The notes under the pieces: generated by a model
Told to the model about the DNA's origin: nothing
The model's input: the letters and a program-made list of their open reading frames with translations, nothing else
The model's database searches: none
Program-made: the position numbers and the translations under genes
Origin: Mycetohabitans sp. B8
GTDB taxonomy: Bacteria > Pseudomonadota > Gammaproteobacteria > Burkholderiales > Burkholderiaceae
Direction: 5' to 3'
Length of the DNA: 64,000 nucleotides
NCBI RefSeq assembly: GCF_021991875.1
Contig: NZ_JAHLKR010000016.1
Location: 558,001-622,000, forward strand
Part shown: in pieces, positions 25,091 to 34,298 of the stretch
How the letters are laid out: the number at the start of each line of letters is the position of its first letter
Numbering within the stretch: the stretch's first letter is position 1

Positions 25091-26107
25091 CTACTGGCCG
25101 CATGGCGGCTTCCATAGAGTCTGCCGCACCCGCCGCGGCCAGGCGGCGATATCGAAACCATGCAACTTGAACAGCGAGAGCGCAATCCGCTCAAGCCCAA
25201 AACCGCAGCACCCGGTGTGCGCGATTTCGCCGGTTTCGGTACGGATGTCCCACGTCTTGCCGAAGTTGTCCATATGGTAGTTGAAGCTGCCACACGCGGT
25301 CGGTTTATTCGGGTTGAGCACGGTCACTGCCGCCTCGAACTTGAGCTGCAGCGCACGTTGGCTGTTCGCCATGACGCGCCCGCCACGGCCGAAAAACGGA
25401 TCATTGGCCAACTCCAGCGACATCGGCAATTCCAGCGCGTCGAACATCCAGCGCGCATGGTCCATCCAGTTTTGCCGGAAGGCGATCACTTGCTCGGGCG
25501 TGCCCATCCTGACGAACTCGCGCTGCCGAAACAGTTGCATCCGCTCCGGCTCCAGTGACGGTTCCTGACGAAAAACATACGAAAAAATATCGATCAGGTG
25601 GCCTTGCGCCGGCACCGGACCGCGCTTGGCCATCACCGAATAGACGGGATAGCAGGCTACTGGCGTCATCATGATGCATGTGGGCTTTTGCTCGGCGGTC
25701 CAGTCCTCGCCTTTATCCAGGCACGCGAGCAAGCGGGGATGGCTGAAATCATTGCCGCAGAAGCTGAAGACCGTGCCAGCCAACTGCGGAAAGTTCTTCA
25801 AGTAACCGCTCTGCTCGAGCAACGTGCGGCTCATCGCCGGCGGAAATCGCATCACGTCAGCACCGCGCTCCACTCCCCATGCACCGATCAAGTCGCTGAT
25901 GCGCTCGATGACGTCCTCGAACACGGCGCCACGGCCATACAGCCCATCGACGTCGCTCGGAATCAGCAAACCGCGCTCGAATAACTGCTCTAAAAAACTG
26001 GCGGCACCCGCTGCGTCGTTCAATTCGCGAGCAGCCGCCGTGCGATCGCGCTCGTTCGGCACGGCTTCAGGGCCGAACCGCTTCGGTTCCAGATTAGTAC
26101 TACCCAT
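25091..26107 (-). CDS. Amino acid:[carrier protein] ligase (SerRS-like)
   Basis: Homologue of the catalytic core of atypical, archaeal-type seryl-tRNA synthetase that lacks a tRNA-binding domain and loads an amino acid onto a phosphopantetheine carrier protein. The 338-residue product has the Zn-site Cys in VFSFCGNDFSHPRLLACL, class II motif 2 in FRQREFVRMGTPEQVIAFRQ and motif 3 in GCCGFGLERIALSLF. The start MGSTNLEPKRFG at 26107 is preferred to an upstream ATG at 26224 without conservation. No carrier protein gene is seen within this window. Confidence 0.88.
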   Translation of the reverse strand: MGSTNLEPKRFGPEAVPNERDRTAAARELNDAAGAASFLEQLFERGLLIPSDVDGLYGRGAVFEDVIERISDLIGAWGVERGADVMRFPPAMSRTLLEQSGYLKNFPQLAGTVFSFCGNDFSHPRLLACLDKGEDWTAEQKPTCIMMTPVACYPVYSVMAKRGPVPAQGHLIDIFSYVFRQEPSLEPERMQLFRQREFVRMGTPEQVIAFRQNWMDHARWMFDALELPMSLELANDPFFGRGGRVMANSQRALQLKFEAAVTVLNPNKPTACGSFNYHMDNFGKTWDIRTETGEIAHTGCCGFGLERIALSLFKLHGFDIAAWPRRVRQTLWKPPCGQ

Positions 26108-26285
26108 GTTCGACTCCTTTGGCGGGGATTCGTGTCGCATGATCGATGCTGCGCTTTGCGCTCTGCGGGCGGATAGAAACGGCGTGGCAGACGCTGTTTG
26201 GTTGGGAACACCGCCGTGCGGCACCGCAAGCGCATGTTGTACGCGAAAACCCGCACGGCCATCGGTTCGCTGCCGAACAATGGGT

Positions 26286-26306
26286 CAGTGCACATTAATC
26301 GTGCGC
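26286..26306. promoter_or_regulatory. Second copy of the EPS-locus palindrome
   Basis: CAGTGCACATTA followed by ATCGTGCGC: the same 12-base start as the site at 20726 and the same GTGCGC end, one base longer (GCAC-N7-GTGC). It lies between the divergent aa:CP ligase and GNAT-manC genes. The GCAC-N7-GTGC geometry resembles NtrC sites, but no sigma-54 promoter is evident. Confidence 0.4.
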
Positions 26307-26513
26307 TGCACAACGCCGGTGTCGCAGCCTCACGTCTTCGCAAGTCTGCCTATCGAATAGTGCGCTTGCGAACAGAGCTTGCACGCGCTCGCCAGTACCT
26401 TCGTTCCATAGGGTGCGGCCGCTTTGGGCATTGCAACATTGCGGTGCCGGCGGCGCACGGTGCTATCCGGCCACGCCTGGCGTTTTCCGCGCTGGCCGAA
26501 CGAGGAACACATC

Positions 26514-27149
26514 ATGGACTGGAAATGCTGCGAATTCGGGCAACTGAGTTCGGACGAGCTATATCTGATCCTGCGCGCGCGCAATGCCGTATTGGTTGTC
26601 GAGAACGCCCACGTGCACCTGGACATCGACGGCAAGGACGAGCAAGCGTTGCACGTTTTCGCGATCGATACGCGCGCGCAGCAGCGATCAGTGGAAGGTT
26701 ACGCGCGCCTGCTGCCGGGCGATGACATCGACCTGGAAACGATCATCGACAAATTCCTGACGAGCGCCGCGCGGCGCGACGACGACACCGCCGAGCAACT
26801 GCTCAGACGGGTATTGGGCCATGCGCGCGAGCGTTGGCCAGGCGCGCCGGTGCGAATCCACTCGCCGATCTACCGCGAAGCGTTTTATAGCCGGTTTGGT
26901 TTTCGTAAGGTCGATGGGCCGTTCCTCGAACACGGAATGCCGTACATCGGCATGATCCACTCGATGCGCGACGCGCCCCTGTCCAGCCGCGGCCTGCTGC
27001 GCGGCGTGCGCGGCCTCGTCGAGCCGGTGACCGGCGCGCTGGGCAGCGCCGTCAAACCGACTCGCGCGGCGCGCGCCGACGCGCGCACCGAACCGGACAC
27101 TTCCGCATTCTCACCTCGCCTTCCCGCAGATTCCGGAGTAAATCGATGA
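26514..27149 (+). CDS. GNAT acetyltransferase, ElaA-like
   Basis: A 211-residue protein. Residues 1-150 match ElaA: CEFGQLSSDELYLILRARNA, VLVVE, YARLLPGDD, then FYSRFGFRKVDGPFLEHGMP at the end of the fold. The acceptor substrate is unknown. The C-terminal 60 residues are a disordered Ala/Arg-rich extension absent from ordinary ElaA. The stop overlaps the manC start (ATGA), so it is co-translated with EPS sugar synthesis. Confidence 0.85.
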   Translation: MDWKCCEFGQLSSDELYLILRARNAVLVVENAHVHLDIDGKDEQALHVFAIDTRAQQRSVEGYARLLPGDDIDLETIIDKFLTSAARRDDDTAEQLLRRVLGHARERWPGAPVRIHSPIYREAFYSRFGFRKVDGPFLEHGMPYIGMIHSMRDAPLSSRGLLRGVRGLVEPVTGALGSAVKPTRAARADARTEPDTSAFSPRLPADSGVNR

Positions 27150-28864
27150 CCGGCACCGAGTCTACATTCACGTCTTCCGTCCCGGCCGACGCGCCGCCGC
27201 ACCTGCTGCCAGTGATCCTAGCCGGCGGTTCCGGAACGCGGCTGTGGCCGCTGTCGCGCGAGCACCACCCAAAGCAATTGATTGGACTGGTCACCGATGA
27301 ATCATTGCTGACGGCAACTGCACGCCGCCTGGACGGCATCAGCAGTGCAACGCTAGACAACGAACTGCTGCTCGTGTGCGGCGAGCACCACCGCTTCATG
27401 AGCGCCGCGCAGGCGCGCGCCAATGGCAAGTCTGCCCGCATCCTGCTGGAGCCAGTAGCACGCAACACCGCACCGGCGCTCACGCTTGCTGCGCTGGACG
27501 CGCAGGCGCGCCGTGGCGACCCGGTGCTGGTGGTCATGCCCGCCGACCATGCGGTCACTGATCCGAAGGCGTTTCAGGACGCCATCGCGCTGGCCGCCCG
27601 CTACGCGCAAGCCGGCGCCATCGCCACGCTCGGCGTGCTGCCCCGGCACGCGGAAACCGGCTATGGATACATCCGAATCGGTGCGCCGGTGCAGCATGCC
27701 AATGGCACGCTAGGCGGCCACGCAATCGAGCGCTTCGTCGAGAAACCGCATCAGGAACTGGCCCGCCAATACCTGCAGTCCGGTGAATATTGGTGGAACA
27801 GCGGCATCTTTGTGGTACGCGCGTCGACGTGGATCACAGCGATCGCCGCGCTGAACCCGCCCATGCATGCCGCCTGCGACGCAGCTTGGCGAAGCGGCAC
27901 AGAACAAGCCAGTGGTTTTTTCAAAGCGGACGCGGCCGCCTTCGATGCCTGCCCGTCCGATTCGATCGACTACGCCGTGATGGAACGGCTCGCCGATCCA
28001 GCGGGTCCGGACATTCAAGGCGTCGTTGTGCCGCTGGCGGCCGGCTGGTCCGACGTCGGCTCATGGGACGCCATTTGGGAAATCATGCCAAAGGACGCAG
28101 CCGGCAACGTCTCGCGTGGCCGCGTAATCTTCGAGGGCACGCAGGACAGCTTCGCGCATTCCGAAGGACGCCTGATCGCTTGCGTTGGCTTGAAAGACGT
28201 CGTGGTGATCGAGACCGCCGATGCAGTGCTAGTCGCCAACAAGCATGACGTGCAGCAAGTCAAAGCCGTGGTGGCGCGGCTCAAGTCCGAGCAATACGTC
28301 GAAGCCGAAGATCATCGTAAGGTGCATCGCCCCTGGGGCTATTACGATTCCATCGACCACGGCGAGCGTTTCCAGGTCAAACGCATCGTTGTCGAGCCGG
28401 GCAAGCAACTGTCGTTGCAGATGCACTACCATCGCGCGGAGCACTGGATCGTGGTGCGCGGCACCGCGCGCGTGACTTGCGGCGACAGGACGTTCCTGCT
28501 CAGTGAGAATGAGTCGACGTATATCCCGCTGGGCACGGTGCACCGGCTTGAGAATCCGGGCAAGACGCCGCTGGAGATCATCGAGGTGCAGTCGGGACAT
28601 TATCTGGGCGAGGACGATATCGTGCGGCTGGACGACCAGTACGGCCGGGCCTCTCGGCCGGCGGCGGGCGCACCTGGCGCGTCCGTCGCCACGCCCATCA
28701 CTACGCCCGTTGCAACCGCTCATGCAGCGGGAGCCGCCGATGCCGTAGGAGTCGCCGATGCCGCGCAATCTGCTCCAGCCACGGCCGCCCCCCTTGCTGG
28801 GGGAACACCCATCGCCACGGCCGCGCCGCGCGGCGGCGTAGGCACATGGCAGGCCGGCCGTTGA
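27146..28864 (+). CDS. manC: Mannose-1-phosphate guanylyltransferase / mannose-6-phosphate isomerase
   Basis: Bifunctional AlgA/BceA-type enzyme that makes GDP-mannose for the exopolysaccharide. The pyrophosphorylase domain begins PVILAGGSGTRLWPLSREHH and has FVEKP; the C-terminal cupin isomerase has RPWGYYDSIDHGERFQVKRI, QLSLQMHYHRAEHWIVVRGT and the conserved IPLGTVHRLENPG. The family is about 480 residues; here 572, the surplus being an Ala/Pro/Thr-rich tail after GQYGRAS-like sequence that runs into the next gene. Confidence 0.95.
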   Translation: MTGTESTFTSSVPADAPPHLLPVILAGGSGTRLWPLSREHHPKQLIGLVTDESLLTATARRLDGISSATLDNELLLVCGEHHRFMSAAQARANGKSARILLEPVARNTAPALTLAALDAQARRGDPVLVVMPADHAVTDPKAFQDAIALAARYAQAGAIATLGVLPRHAETGYGYIRIGAPVQHANGTLGGHAIERFVEKPHQELARQYLQSGEYWWNSGIFVVRASTWITAIAALNPPMHAACDAAWRSGTEQASGFFKADAAAFDACPSDSIDYAVMERLADPAGPDIQGVVVPLAAGWSDVGSWDAIWEIMPKDAAGNVSRGRVIFEGTQDSFAHSEGRLIACVGLKDVVVIETADAVLVANKHDVQQVKAVVARLKSEQYVEAEDHRKVHRPWGYYDSIDHGERFQVKRIVVEPGKQLSLQMHYHRAEHWIVVRGTARVTCGDRTFLLSENESTYIPLGTVHRLENPGKTPLEIIEVQSGHYLGEDDIVRLDDQYGRASRPAAGAPGASVATPITTPVATAHAAGAADAVGVADAAQSAPATAAPLAGGTPIATAAPRGGVGTWQAGR

Positions 28865-28902
28865 CCGTGCGCGCCACGGGGCCCACCGTCGCCGATCGCG
28901 AG

Positions 28903-30102
28903 ATGAGGGTGCTGGTCATCAACGACTTCGTGCGCAAAGGCGGGGCGGAGGAAGTGTACCGGACCTCGGTGGACGTGCTGCGGGAGTTACCCGGCGTGAA
29001 CGCTGAAGGCTTCGACGAACGGTCAGTGGCCGCCACGCATAGCATGGCGCGGCGCGCGTGGAATCCTGCTGCAGCGCGCGCGCTGGCCGCCACAATCGAA
29101 CGCGTTCAGCCTCAACGCGTGTTGGTGCACAACTATCACAGCCTGCTGTCGCCATCGATTTTGCCGGTCATACAACGATACAAGCACAAGCTCGGTTACC
29201 GGACTTTCCTGACCTGCCATGACTACCACATGGTGTTCTACAACCCGAACCTGCTGACCTATCCGCAGCCGGGCGTGTCCAAGCCTCTGCCGCTGGAGGC
29301 GCTGGGCGACAGCCGGCGGCTGCTTGCCTGCGCCAGTCCGCGCGGCATGCTGCACGATGCGGTGAAAAAGCTTCATTGGCACGCGATCGATACGGTGCTG
29401 AACCCGTCCGCCGTCTTCGACCAGTTCCTGTGCCCGAGCCCGTACATGCGCGATGCACTGGCACGGCGCGGCATGATGCGTTCAGTGATCCTGCCCAATC
29501 CGGTCAATACCCGCATCGCCCAAGCGCCGCCTCGCATCGTCGACAAGGACCGCTACGACCTGGCATTCGTCGGACGCATCGAGCCCGAAAAAGGGCTAGA
29601 TCCGTTTCTCGAACTGGCCAACCACACGCAATGGCATCGGCTCGGCAGCGTGACCGTCTACGGTGACGGTTCGCAACGCGATGCTCTGCACGCGAAGTAC
29701 ACGGCGCTGGTCGCCAGCGGCCGATTGCGCTTCGCGGGTCGGTTCGACCACACGCAGTTGTTTGACGCGCTGCGCGCGCACGATGCGGTCCTGCTGCCGT
29801 CGATCTGGGCTGAAAACGCACCATTGGTGATCGTCGAGGCAGCGATGATCGGTCTGCCGGTGCTCGTGCACGATCTGGGCAGCCTGGCCAGTTTTGGCGA
29901 TGAAATCGGCAACAAGATTAAGTACCAGCGCACGCCCGACAGCCTGGTCGCCGCACTCGATGCACTGGGCATGCATTTGCGCGACACGCGGCGCCATTAC
30001 GATTGGTCCCAGTACACGCGCGAGCACTATGCGTCACGATTGAGCACCCTACTCGATTTGCATGCTAGAGCAGAACCCGATACGGTACGCAAATGGGCAT
30101 GA
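28903..30102 (+). CDS. Glycosyltransferase family 4 (exopolysaccharide synthesis)
   Basis: GT-B enzyme of 399 residues from the Met at 28903 (MRVLVINDFVRKGGAEEVYR); an ATG at 28846, overlapping manC, would add 19 residues not typical of the family. The donor domain shows LAFVGRIEPEKGLDPFLELA, VYGDGSQRDALHAKY and PSIWAENAPLVIVEAAMIGL. The sugar donor may be GDP-mannose, given manC directly upstream, but this is inference. It lies in an operon with GNAT, manC and probably the flippase 76 bp downstream. Confidence 0.9.
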   Translation: MRVLVINDFVRKGGAEEVYRTSVDVLRELPGVNAEGFDERSVAATHSMARRAWNPAAARALAATIERVQPQRVLVHNYHSLLSPSILPVIQRYKHKLGYRTFLTCHDYHMVFYNPNLLTYPQPGVSKPLPLEALGDSRRLLACASPRGMLHDAVKKLHWHAIDTVLNPSAVFDQFLCPSPYMRDALARRGMMRSVILPNPVNTRIAQAPPRIVDKDRYDLAFVGRIEPEKGLDPFLELANHTQWHRLGSVTVYGDGSQRDALHAKYTALVASGRLRFAGRFDHTQLFDALRAHDAVLLPSIWAENAPLVIVEAAMIGLPVLVHDLGSLASFGDEIGNKIKYQRTPDSLVAALDALGMHLRDTRRHYDWSQYTREHYASRLSTLLDLHARAEPDTVRKWA

Positions 30103-30178
30103 TCGATCAGCGCGACACCCGCGCGAAAGGGCCGTGCACGGCCTGCACCGGTTCATTTTTTCTATTCCGGAGCGGGAC

Positions 30179-31435
30179 ATGTCGTCCGTAAAGAAGAACT
30201 TTCTGTTGTTAATGACGCTGCAGGTATCGACCTACGTCGTACCGCTGCTTACGCTGCCGTTGCTCACCCGCGTTCTTGGCCCTGAGGGATACGGCCAGCT
30301 TGCGTTCGCGCTGGCTGTCATCACCTATTTCATCAATTTCACCAATTACAGTTTCGATCTAACCGCCACGCCGCGCATCGCGCTCACACGCGAAAATCGC
30401 GCCGAGCGCTCGCGCGTGTTTTGGGCAACCTTGCTCGCGCAGCTCGCGATCACTGTGGCCGGATTCGTGATCCTGCTCGCATTGACCTTCATCGTCGATC
30501 GCTTCGCCCTCGACCGCACGCTGCTAATCATCGGCTTCGGCATGACCGTCGGGGCCGCGCTCACGCCGAGTTGGTACTTTCAGGGCATGGAGAACCTGCG
30601 CACGATGAGCCTGCTACTGTTCATCAGCCGCGCGCTCAGCGTCCCCGCGATGTTCCTGCTCGTGCGCGAGCGCTCCGACGCCACGCTCGCGATGCTCGTC
30701 AATGCCGCCGTGCCGCTTGGCTCCGGCATCGCGATCTTCGTCTATATGTTCATCCGACGCGAGGTTGAATTCGTTCGGGTGAGCATCACGGACATCGTTG
30801 ATGCGCTGGCCGGCGGCTGGCAAGTATTCCTTGCGTCAACGTCGATCGCGTTCTATGCATCCACTAATACCGTGCTGCTTGGCTTTGTCTCAGGCAACGT
30901 CGCCGCCGGCTATTTCGCCGCGGGCGACAAGATCATACGCGCCGCGATCAGCATGTTGCAGCCGATGAAAGCCGCTGCGTACCCGCACATAAGCTACCTA
31001 ATGCACTATGCGCGTGAGGATGCGATGACCTTCCTACGCAAGTTGTTTGTGGTTCAGAGCGCGATGGTGTTAGCAATCTCGCTGTGCATCTTCTTCGGTG
31101 CGCCGTTTGCCGTGCGCATTCTGTACGGCGCGACCTACGAGCCGACGATCGGAGTGCTGCGCTGGATGGCGTTCATTCCATTTATGGCAGGGATGACAGA
31201 TTTGTTCGGCGTGCAAATGATGCTGCCGCTCGGTATGAAGACCGCGTTCAGTCGCGTGCTGATCTCCTCGGGCTTTCTCAACGTCGCTCTGCTGCCGTTG
31301 CTCGCGAAGTGGTTCGCCGAACAAGGCGCGGCTGCCTCGGTGCTGGTCGCGGAAAGCGCGGTGGCCGCCGCGCTGGCCTACGTTCTTTATGCTCAAGGCG
31401 TGTCGCTGATTGGGCGGGTGGCCCCTCGCCAATGA
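30179..31435 (+). CDS. wzx: Wzx-type polysaccharide flippase
   Basis: Inner-membrane transporter of the MOP superfamily with about 12 helices over 418 residues that flips the lipid-linked repeat unit to the periplasm. It begins MSSVKKNFLLLMTLQVSTYV, with PLLTRVLGPEGYGQLAFALA, the most conserved Wzx segment, and PSWYFQGMENL. GGAG sits just before the ATG at 30179. Its partner polymerase is presumably the Wzy-like gene at 35000. Confidence 0.92.
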   Translation: MSSVKKNFLLLMTLQVSTYVVPLLTLPLLTRVLGPEGYGQLAFALAVITYFINFTNYSFDLTATPRIALTRENRAERSRVFWATLLAQLAITVAGFVILLALTFIVDRFALDRTLLIIGFGMTVGAALTPSWYFQGMENLRTMSLLLFISRALSVPAMFLLVRERSDATLAMLVNAAVPLGSGIAIFVYMFIRREVEFVRVSITDIVDALAGGWQVFLASTSIAFYASTNTVLLGFVSGNVAAGYFAAGDKIIRAAISMLQPMKAAAYPHISYLMHYAREDAMTFLRKLFVVQSAMVLAISLCIFFGAPFAVRILYGATYEPTIGVLRWMAFIPFMAGMTDLFGVQMMLPLGMKTAFSRVLISSGFLNVALLPLLAKWFAEQGAAASVLVAESAVAAALAYVLYAQGVSLIGRVAPRQ

Positions 31436-31780
31436 CAGTCGTTGCGCTGAACGAAAGATGCTTTCAACGGGATGCGCAGCAAAAACTGCTGTAATCGCGA
31501 ATAGTGTGCCTCGGGCGACGCGCCATCGCTCCCAACGAGTCCATAGTTCCCCTCGTAGGCATCATCGTAGTGCTCAAATAACATAATGTTCTGGATGCCA
31601 TACTGGGCTGCCCCGCCTATTCAGTCGGATATTCACCTCGATTAAAACCATGGTTCAACAGCCAGTCACCCATTTGGGTTTCAGTGGCGTTTCTGAAGGT
31701 AGCGTCGGATATCAAAAGCCCCCAGGTGGCCACAGTACCATGCTGCGAAGCCACAGGCGAAATCGACGCTTACGCTAATG
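31393..31780 (-). pseudogene. Remnant of a second glycoside hydrolase
   Basis: The minus strand translates, in pieces, as the C-terminal part of a secreted glycosidase. One frame gives VATWGLLISDATFRNATETQ up to NRGEYPTE. After a one-base shift near 31625 another frame gives AAQYGIQNIMLFEHYDDAYE and GLVGSDGASPEAHYSRLQQF, ending inside the wzx 3' end at 31393. It resembles the C-terminal part of the Tat-exported hydrolase at 33051 in arrangement. Stops and the frameshift make it non-functional. It fills most of the wzx-acyltransferase gap (31436-31832). Confidence 0.65.
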
Positions 31781-31832
31781 ATGTGAACTGCTTACCTGTG
31801 TCACATTGCGACAACCGATCGGGAACCGATAA

Positions 31833-32978
31833 ATGACACACGCTCGAGCAAAGGGCCGCTTTGATCACATTGATGCAATGCGTTCAATCGCGGTATTGCT
31901 AGTCATTTGGACGCATTATGCCGAACTGCTAGCGCCTCTTGCCGGTTCCCAACACTGGTTGGATACACTGCAGCGCTCAGTCAACTTCGGACGCGTCGGC
32001 GTCGTGATGTTCTTTGGAATCAGCGGGATGCTGATTCCAAACTCGTTGCGAGGATCAATTGCCGATGGTACGCGCAAATTCTTGATACGTCGGATCATGA
32101 GGCTGTATCCCGCATTCTGGCTCTCGGTACCGCTTGGGTACCTCGTATACTGGACCCTGTTCCAGCAAAAAATGAGCGGCATCGGCGTTGCAGCGAACCT
32201 TACGATGATTCCGACTGCGTTCGGCTTCGATGCGATCATGGGCCACTACTGGACGCTCGAAACAGAGTTGTATTTTTACATTCTTTGCCTACTTTTGTTT
32301 TGGAGCGGCCTGCTGCACCAGATGCGCTCACTGGTCACCGTAAGCGCCGGATTGTCCGTGCTGTTTATATTGACTACGGCATTGCACGTCATTCCCAATG
32401 ATGCACCCGGACAATATAAGGGGATGTTGTATCACCTATCTATCATGTTCTGGGGTGCGGTGTTCCGCAACGCATACGACACCCCCGGTGTGGCGTTAGT
32501 CGTCTGGCGACGCCGGGATGCTGCCGTCGGCATGTCGGTGACCTACCGCGGCGCGCTGGTCATGCTGACGGCACTGATCGCTCTGATTGCCATTACAATG
32601 ACCCTCTACGACCTTCACCGCCACGATTACGCCCATGTCTCATCGTCAATCGGCTATCTTGTCGGTATCGCCCTGTTTATCAGTTTCACCACGGTACTGA
32701 AGGTTCACTACCGACCCTTTGTATGGCTTGGCGAAATCAGCTATTCGGTCTATCTACTCCACGGCGTGCCGCTGTATCTCATTTTCTGGCTATGCAAACA
32801 CTATCAATGGACCGGTGCACCACTCGGTGTCTACATGGTCGCTCCGTTGGTGCCGGCCGTCATATTGTCCTGGGTCAGCTTTCGCTTTTGCGAAGCGCCC
32901 AGTATCCGTATCGGACACGCGCTTACTTCTGTTCCTAACGTCGACGTGGTGGACCAAACCGGAGCCTCACGACCATAA
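31833..32978 (+). CDS. Acyltransferase family 3 (OafA/YrhL-like)
   Basis: Integral membrane O-acyltransferase of 381 residues with about ten helices. The N-terminal catalytic signature is clear: FDHIDAMRSIAVLLVIWTHY with the key His, and FFGISGMLIPNSL with RRIMRLYPAFW. It most likely decorates the exopolysaccharide with acetyl groups from acetyl-CoA. Base composition is lower in GC than the flanking glycosyltransferases, and the gene is bracketed by two glycosidase loci, so this part of the locus may have been acquired separately. Confidence 0.92.
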   Translation: MTHARAKGRFDHIDAMRSIAVLLVIWTHYAELLAPLAGSQHWLDTLQRSVNFGRVGVVMFFGISGMLIPNSLRGSIADGTRKFLIRRIMRLYPAFWLSVPLGYLVYWTLFQQKMSGIGVAANLTMIPTAFGFDAIMGHYWTLETELYFYILCLLLFWSGLLHQMRSLVTVSAGLSVLFILTTALHVIPNDAPGQYKGMLYHLSIMFWGAVFRNAYDTPGVALVVWRRRDAAVGMSVTYRGALVMLTALIALIAITMTLYDLHRHDYAHVSSSIGYLVGIALFISFTTVLKVHYRPFVWLGEISYSVYLLHGVPLYLIFWLCKHYQWTGAPLGVYMVAPLVPAVILSWVSFRFCEAPSIRIGHALTSVPNVDVVDQTGASRP

Positions 32979-33050
32979 CGATACGAGTAGTACAGCCCTA
33001 CCCTTGGCACAGCTTCCCTTCATGCATGAAGCCCGCAGGCTACGCCATCG

Positions 33051-34298
33051 CTACACGCTGCCGCGGGCAATGATTTCTTTTACCACGCTATAGGCTGGCT
33101 TTTTCGTGACAGCATCCGACTTGATCAAGCCATAGCCATTGTCGGCCGACATATCGAATAGCTCATACAACTGGACCGACTGCAGCAAACTGTACTGTGA
33201 TTTAAGCTTGACGAATTCCTGCATTTGAGCGGCCAGGTAGCTCGCTTGTGCATGAAGCAGCGTGTTCTCGGACTGACCATACGGTCGATAACCATACTCG
33301 GAAATCCAAATCGGTCGCCGGAAGCGCTGCGTCAACTCATGAAGCACGTTGATACCGTTTGCATTCGTGATGTCTCCCATATCGCTATACCAGTGCCAGG
33401 AGGTCACATCCCAATTGACGCGTGGCCCACTCGTTCCACCTTGTGGATCCGTGCCGTCGGCCAGCATTTGCAGAATACCGAAGTGTAACCACCCGGCGGT
33501 AACGGCCACTGCCGCACGGGGATCTGCGGCGCGTACGCCGTCGATCATGCCGCGTACCATCCCGCGATAAATAAAGTACGGCGTCACTCGGTAGTCGGTG
33601 CGGAAGTTGCCGCCACGGGATACGAAACCGATTTCCATTTCGTTGCCACACTCATACAACAGCACCTTGCCCTTTAGAATACTGGCGATGGAGTACGCGA
33701 GCTGAAAGCTATTGCTGTATGCAGAAGGCTCATCGGTATTGAATAGCTTTGGGGTAATCACCACTGAGACACTCATGCCGGTACCCCTCAGTGCGTCAAC
33801 GAAAGAGGCAATGCTCTTTGCCCCGATCGTATTCCAAACGTCTTGGCGAACATTCGAAACCCCAAGATCGCGCATGTAGGCTATCTGCGTGGCAAACGCC
33901 GTGCCATACGCATTACCCGAATTAATGTGTCCGTTGATCCCGAAGAACCCGGACGACACTGCATTGTAGCTGTTCGACGACATGGAGCTGGGTGTTGCCG
34001 CGACACTGGATGTCGTCACACTGACGGGTGTAGTACTAGCAGCGCTCGAAGTCGATGCTGCTGAACCTGACGAAGCCGCGCCGCTGCTGGACCAGCGGCG
34101 TGTGCGGCCGACGCTAGCAGCCCCTACCTCGCTGCTTGCACACACCCCCAGCGCCATCGTTCCGGCGGTAGCAACCAGTGTGCGAAGGAATTCACGTCGC
34201 ACGCATAGCGCGCCTTTCGCACCGCGTTGGGAGTCCAAATCGACGTTTGAGGCGCAATGAGAGGAACTTTTAGATGAATTTCTCTTCTTCGAAATCAT
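33051..34298 (-). CDS. Tat-exported glycoside hydrolase, (beta/alpha)8 type
   Basis: A 415-residue secreted enzyme. Residues 32-55 form a twin-arginine signal (VRREFLRT followed by VATAGTMALGVCA), so it is exported folded. A Ser/Thr/Ala linker (about 60-110) precedes a TIM barrel with candidate acid/base Glu in LYECGNEMEIG and nucleophile Glu in IWISEYGYRPYG, as in clan GH-A (GH5/GH39-like) glycosidases. Opposite in direction to the EPS genes around it; it probably trims or releases the polysaccharide. The start at 34298 is chosen because the 79 upstream codons do not look coding. Confidence 0.85.
   Translation of the reverse strand: MISKKRNSSKSSSHCASNVDLDSQRGAKGALCVRREFLRTLVATAGTMALGVCASSEVGAASVGRTRRWSSSGAASSGSAASTSSAASTTPVSVTTSSVAATPSSMSSNSYNAVSSGFFGINGHINSGNAYGTAFATQIAYMRDLGVSNVRQDVWNTIGAKSIASFVDALRGTGMSVSVVITPKLFNTDEPSAYSNSFQLAYSIASILKGKVLLYECGNEMEIGFVSRGGNFRTDYRVTPYFIYRGMVRGMIDGVRAADPRAAVAVTAGWLHFGILQMLADGTDPQGGTSGPRVNWDVTSWHWYSDMGDITNANGINVLHELTQRFRRPIWISEYGYRPYGQSENTLLHAQASYLAAQMQEFVKLKSQYSLLQSVQLYELFDMSADNGYGLIKSDAVTKKPAYSVVKEIIARGSV

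Noticed and set aside
26286..26306. NtrC site with sigma-54 promoter
   Set aside because: GCAC-N7-GTGC spacing fits NtrC loosely, but no GG-N10-GC sigma-54 promoter follows at a usable distance; kept only as an unidentified palindrome.
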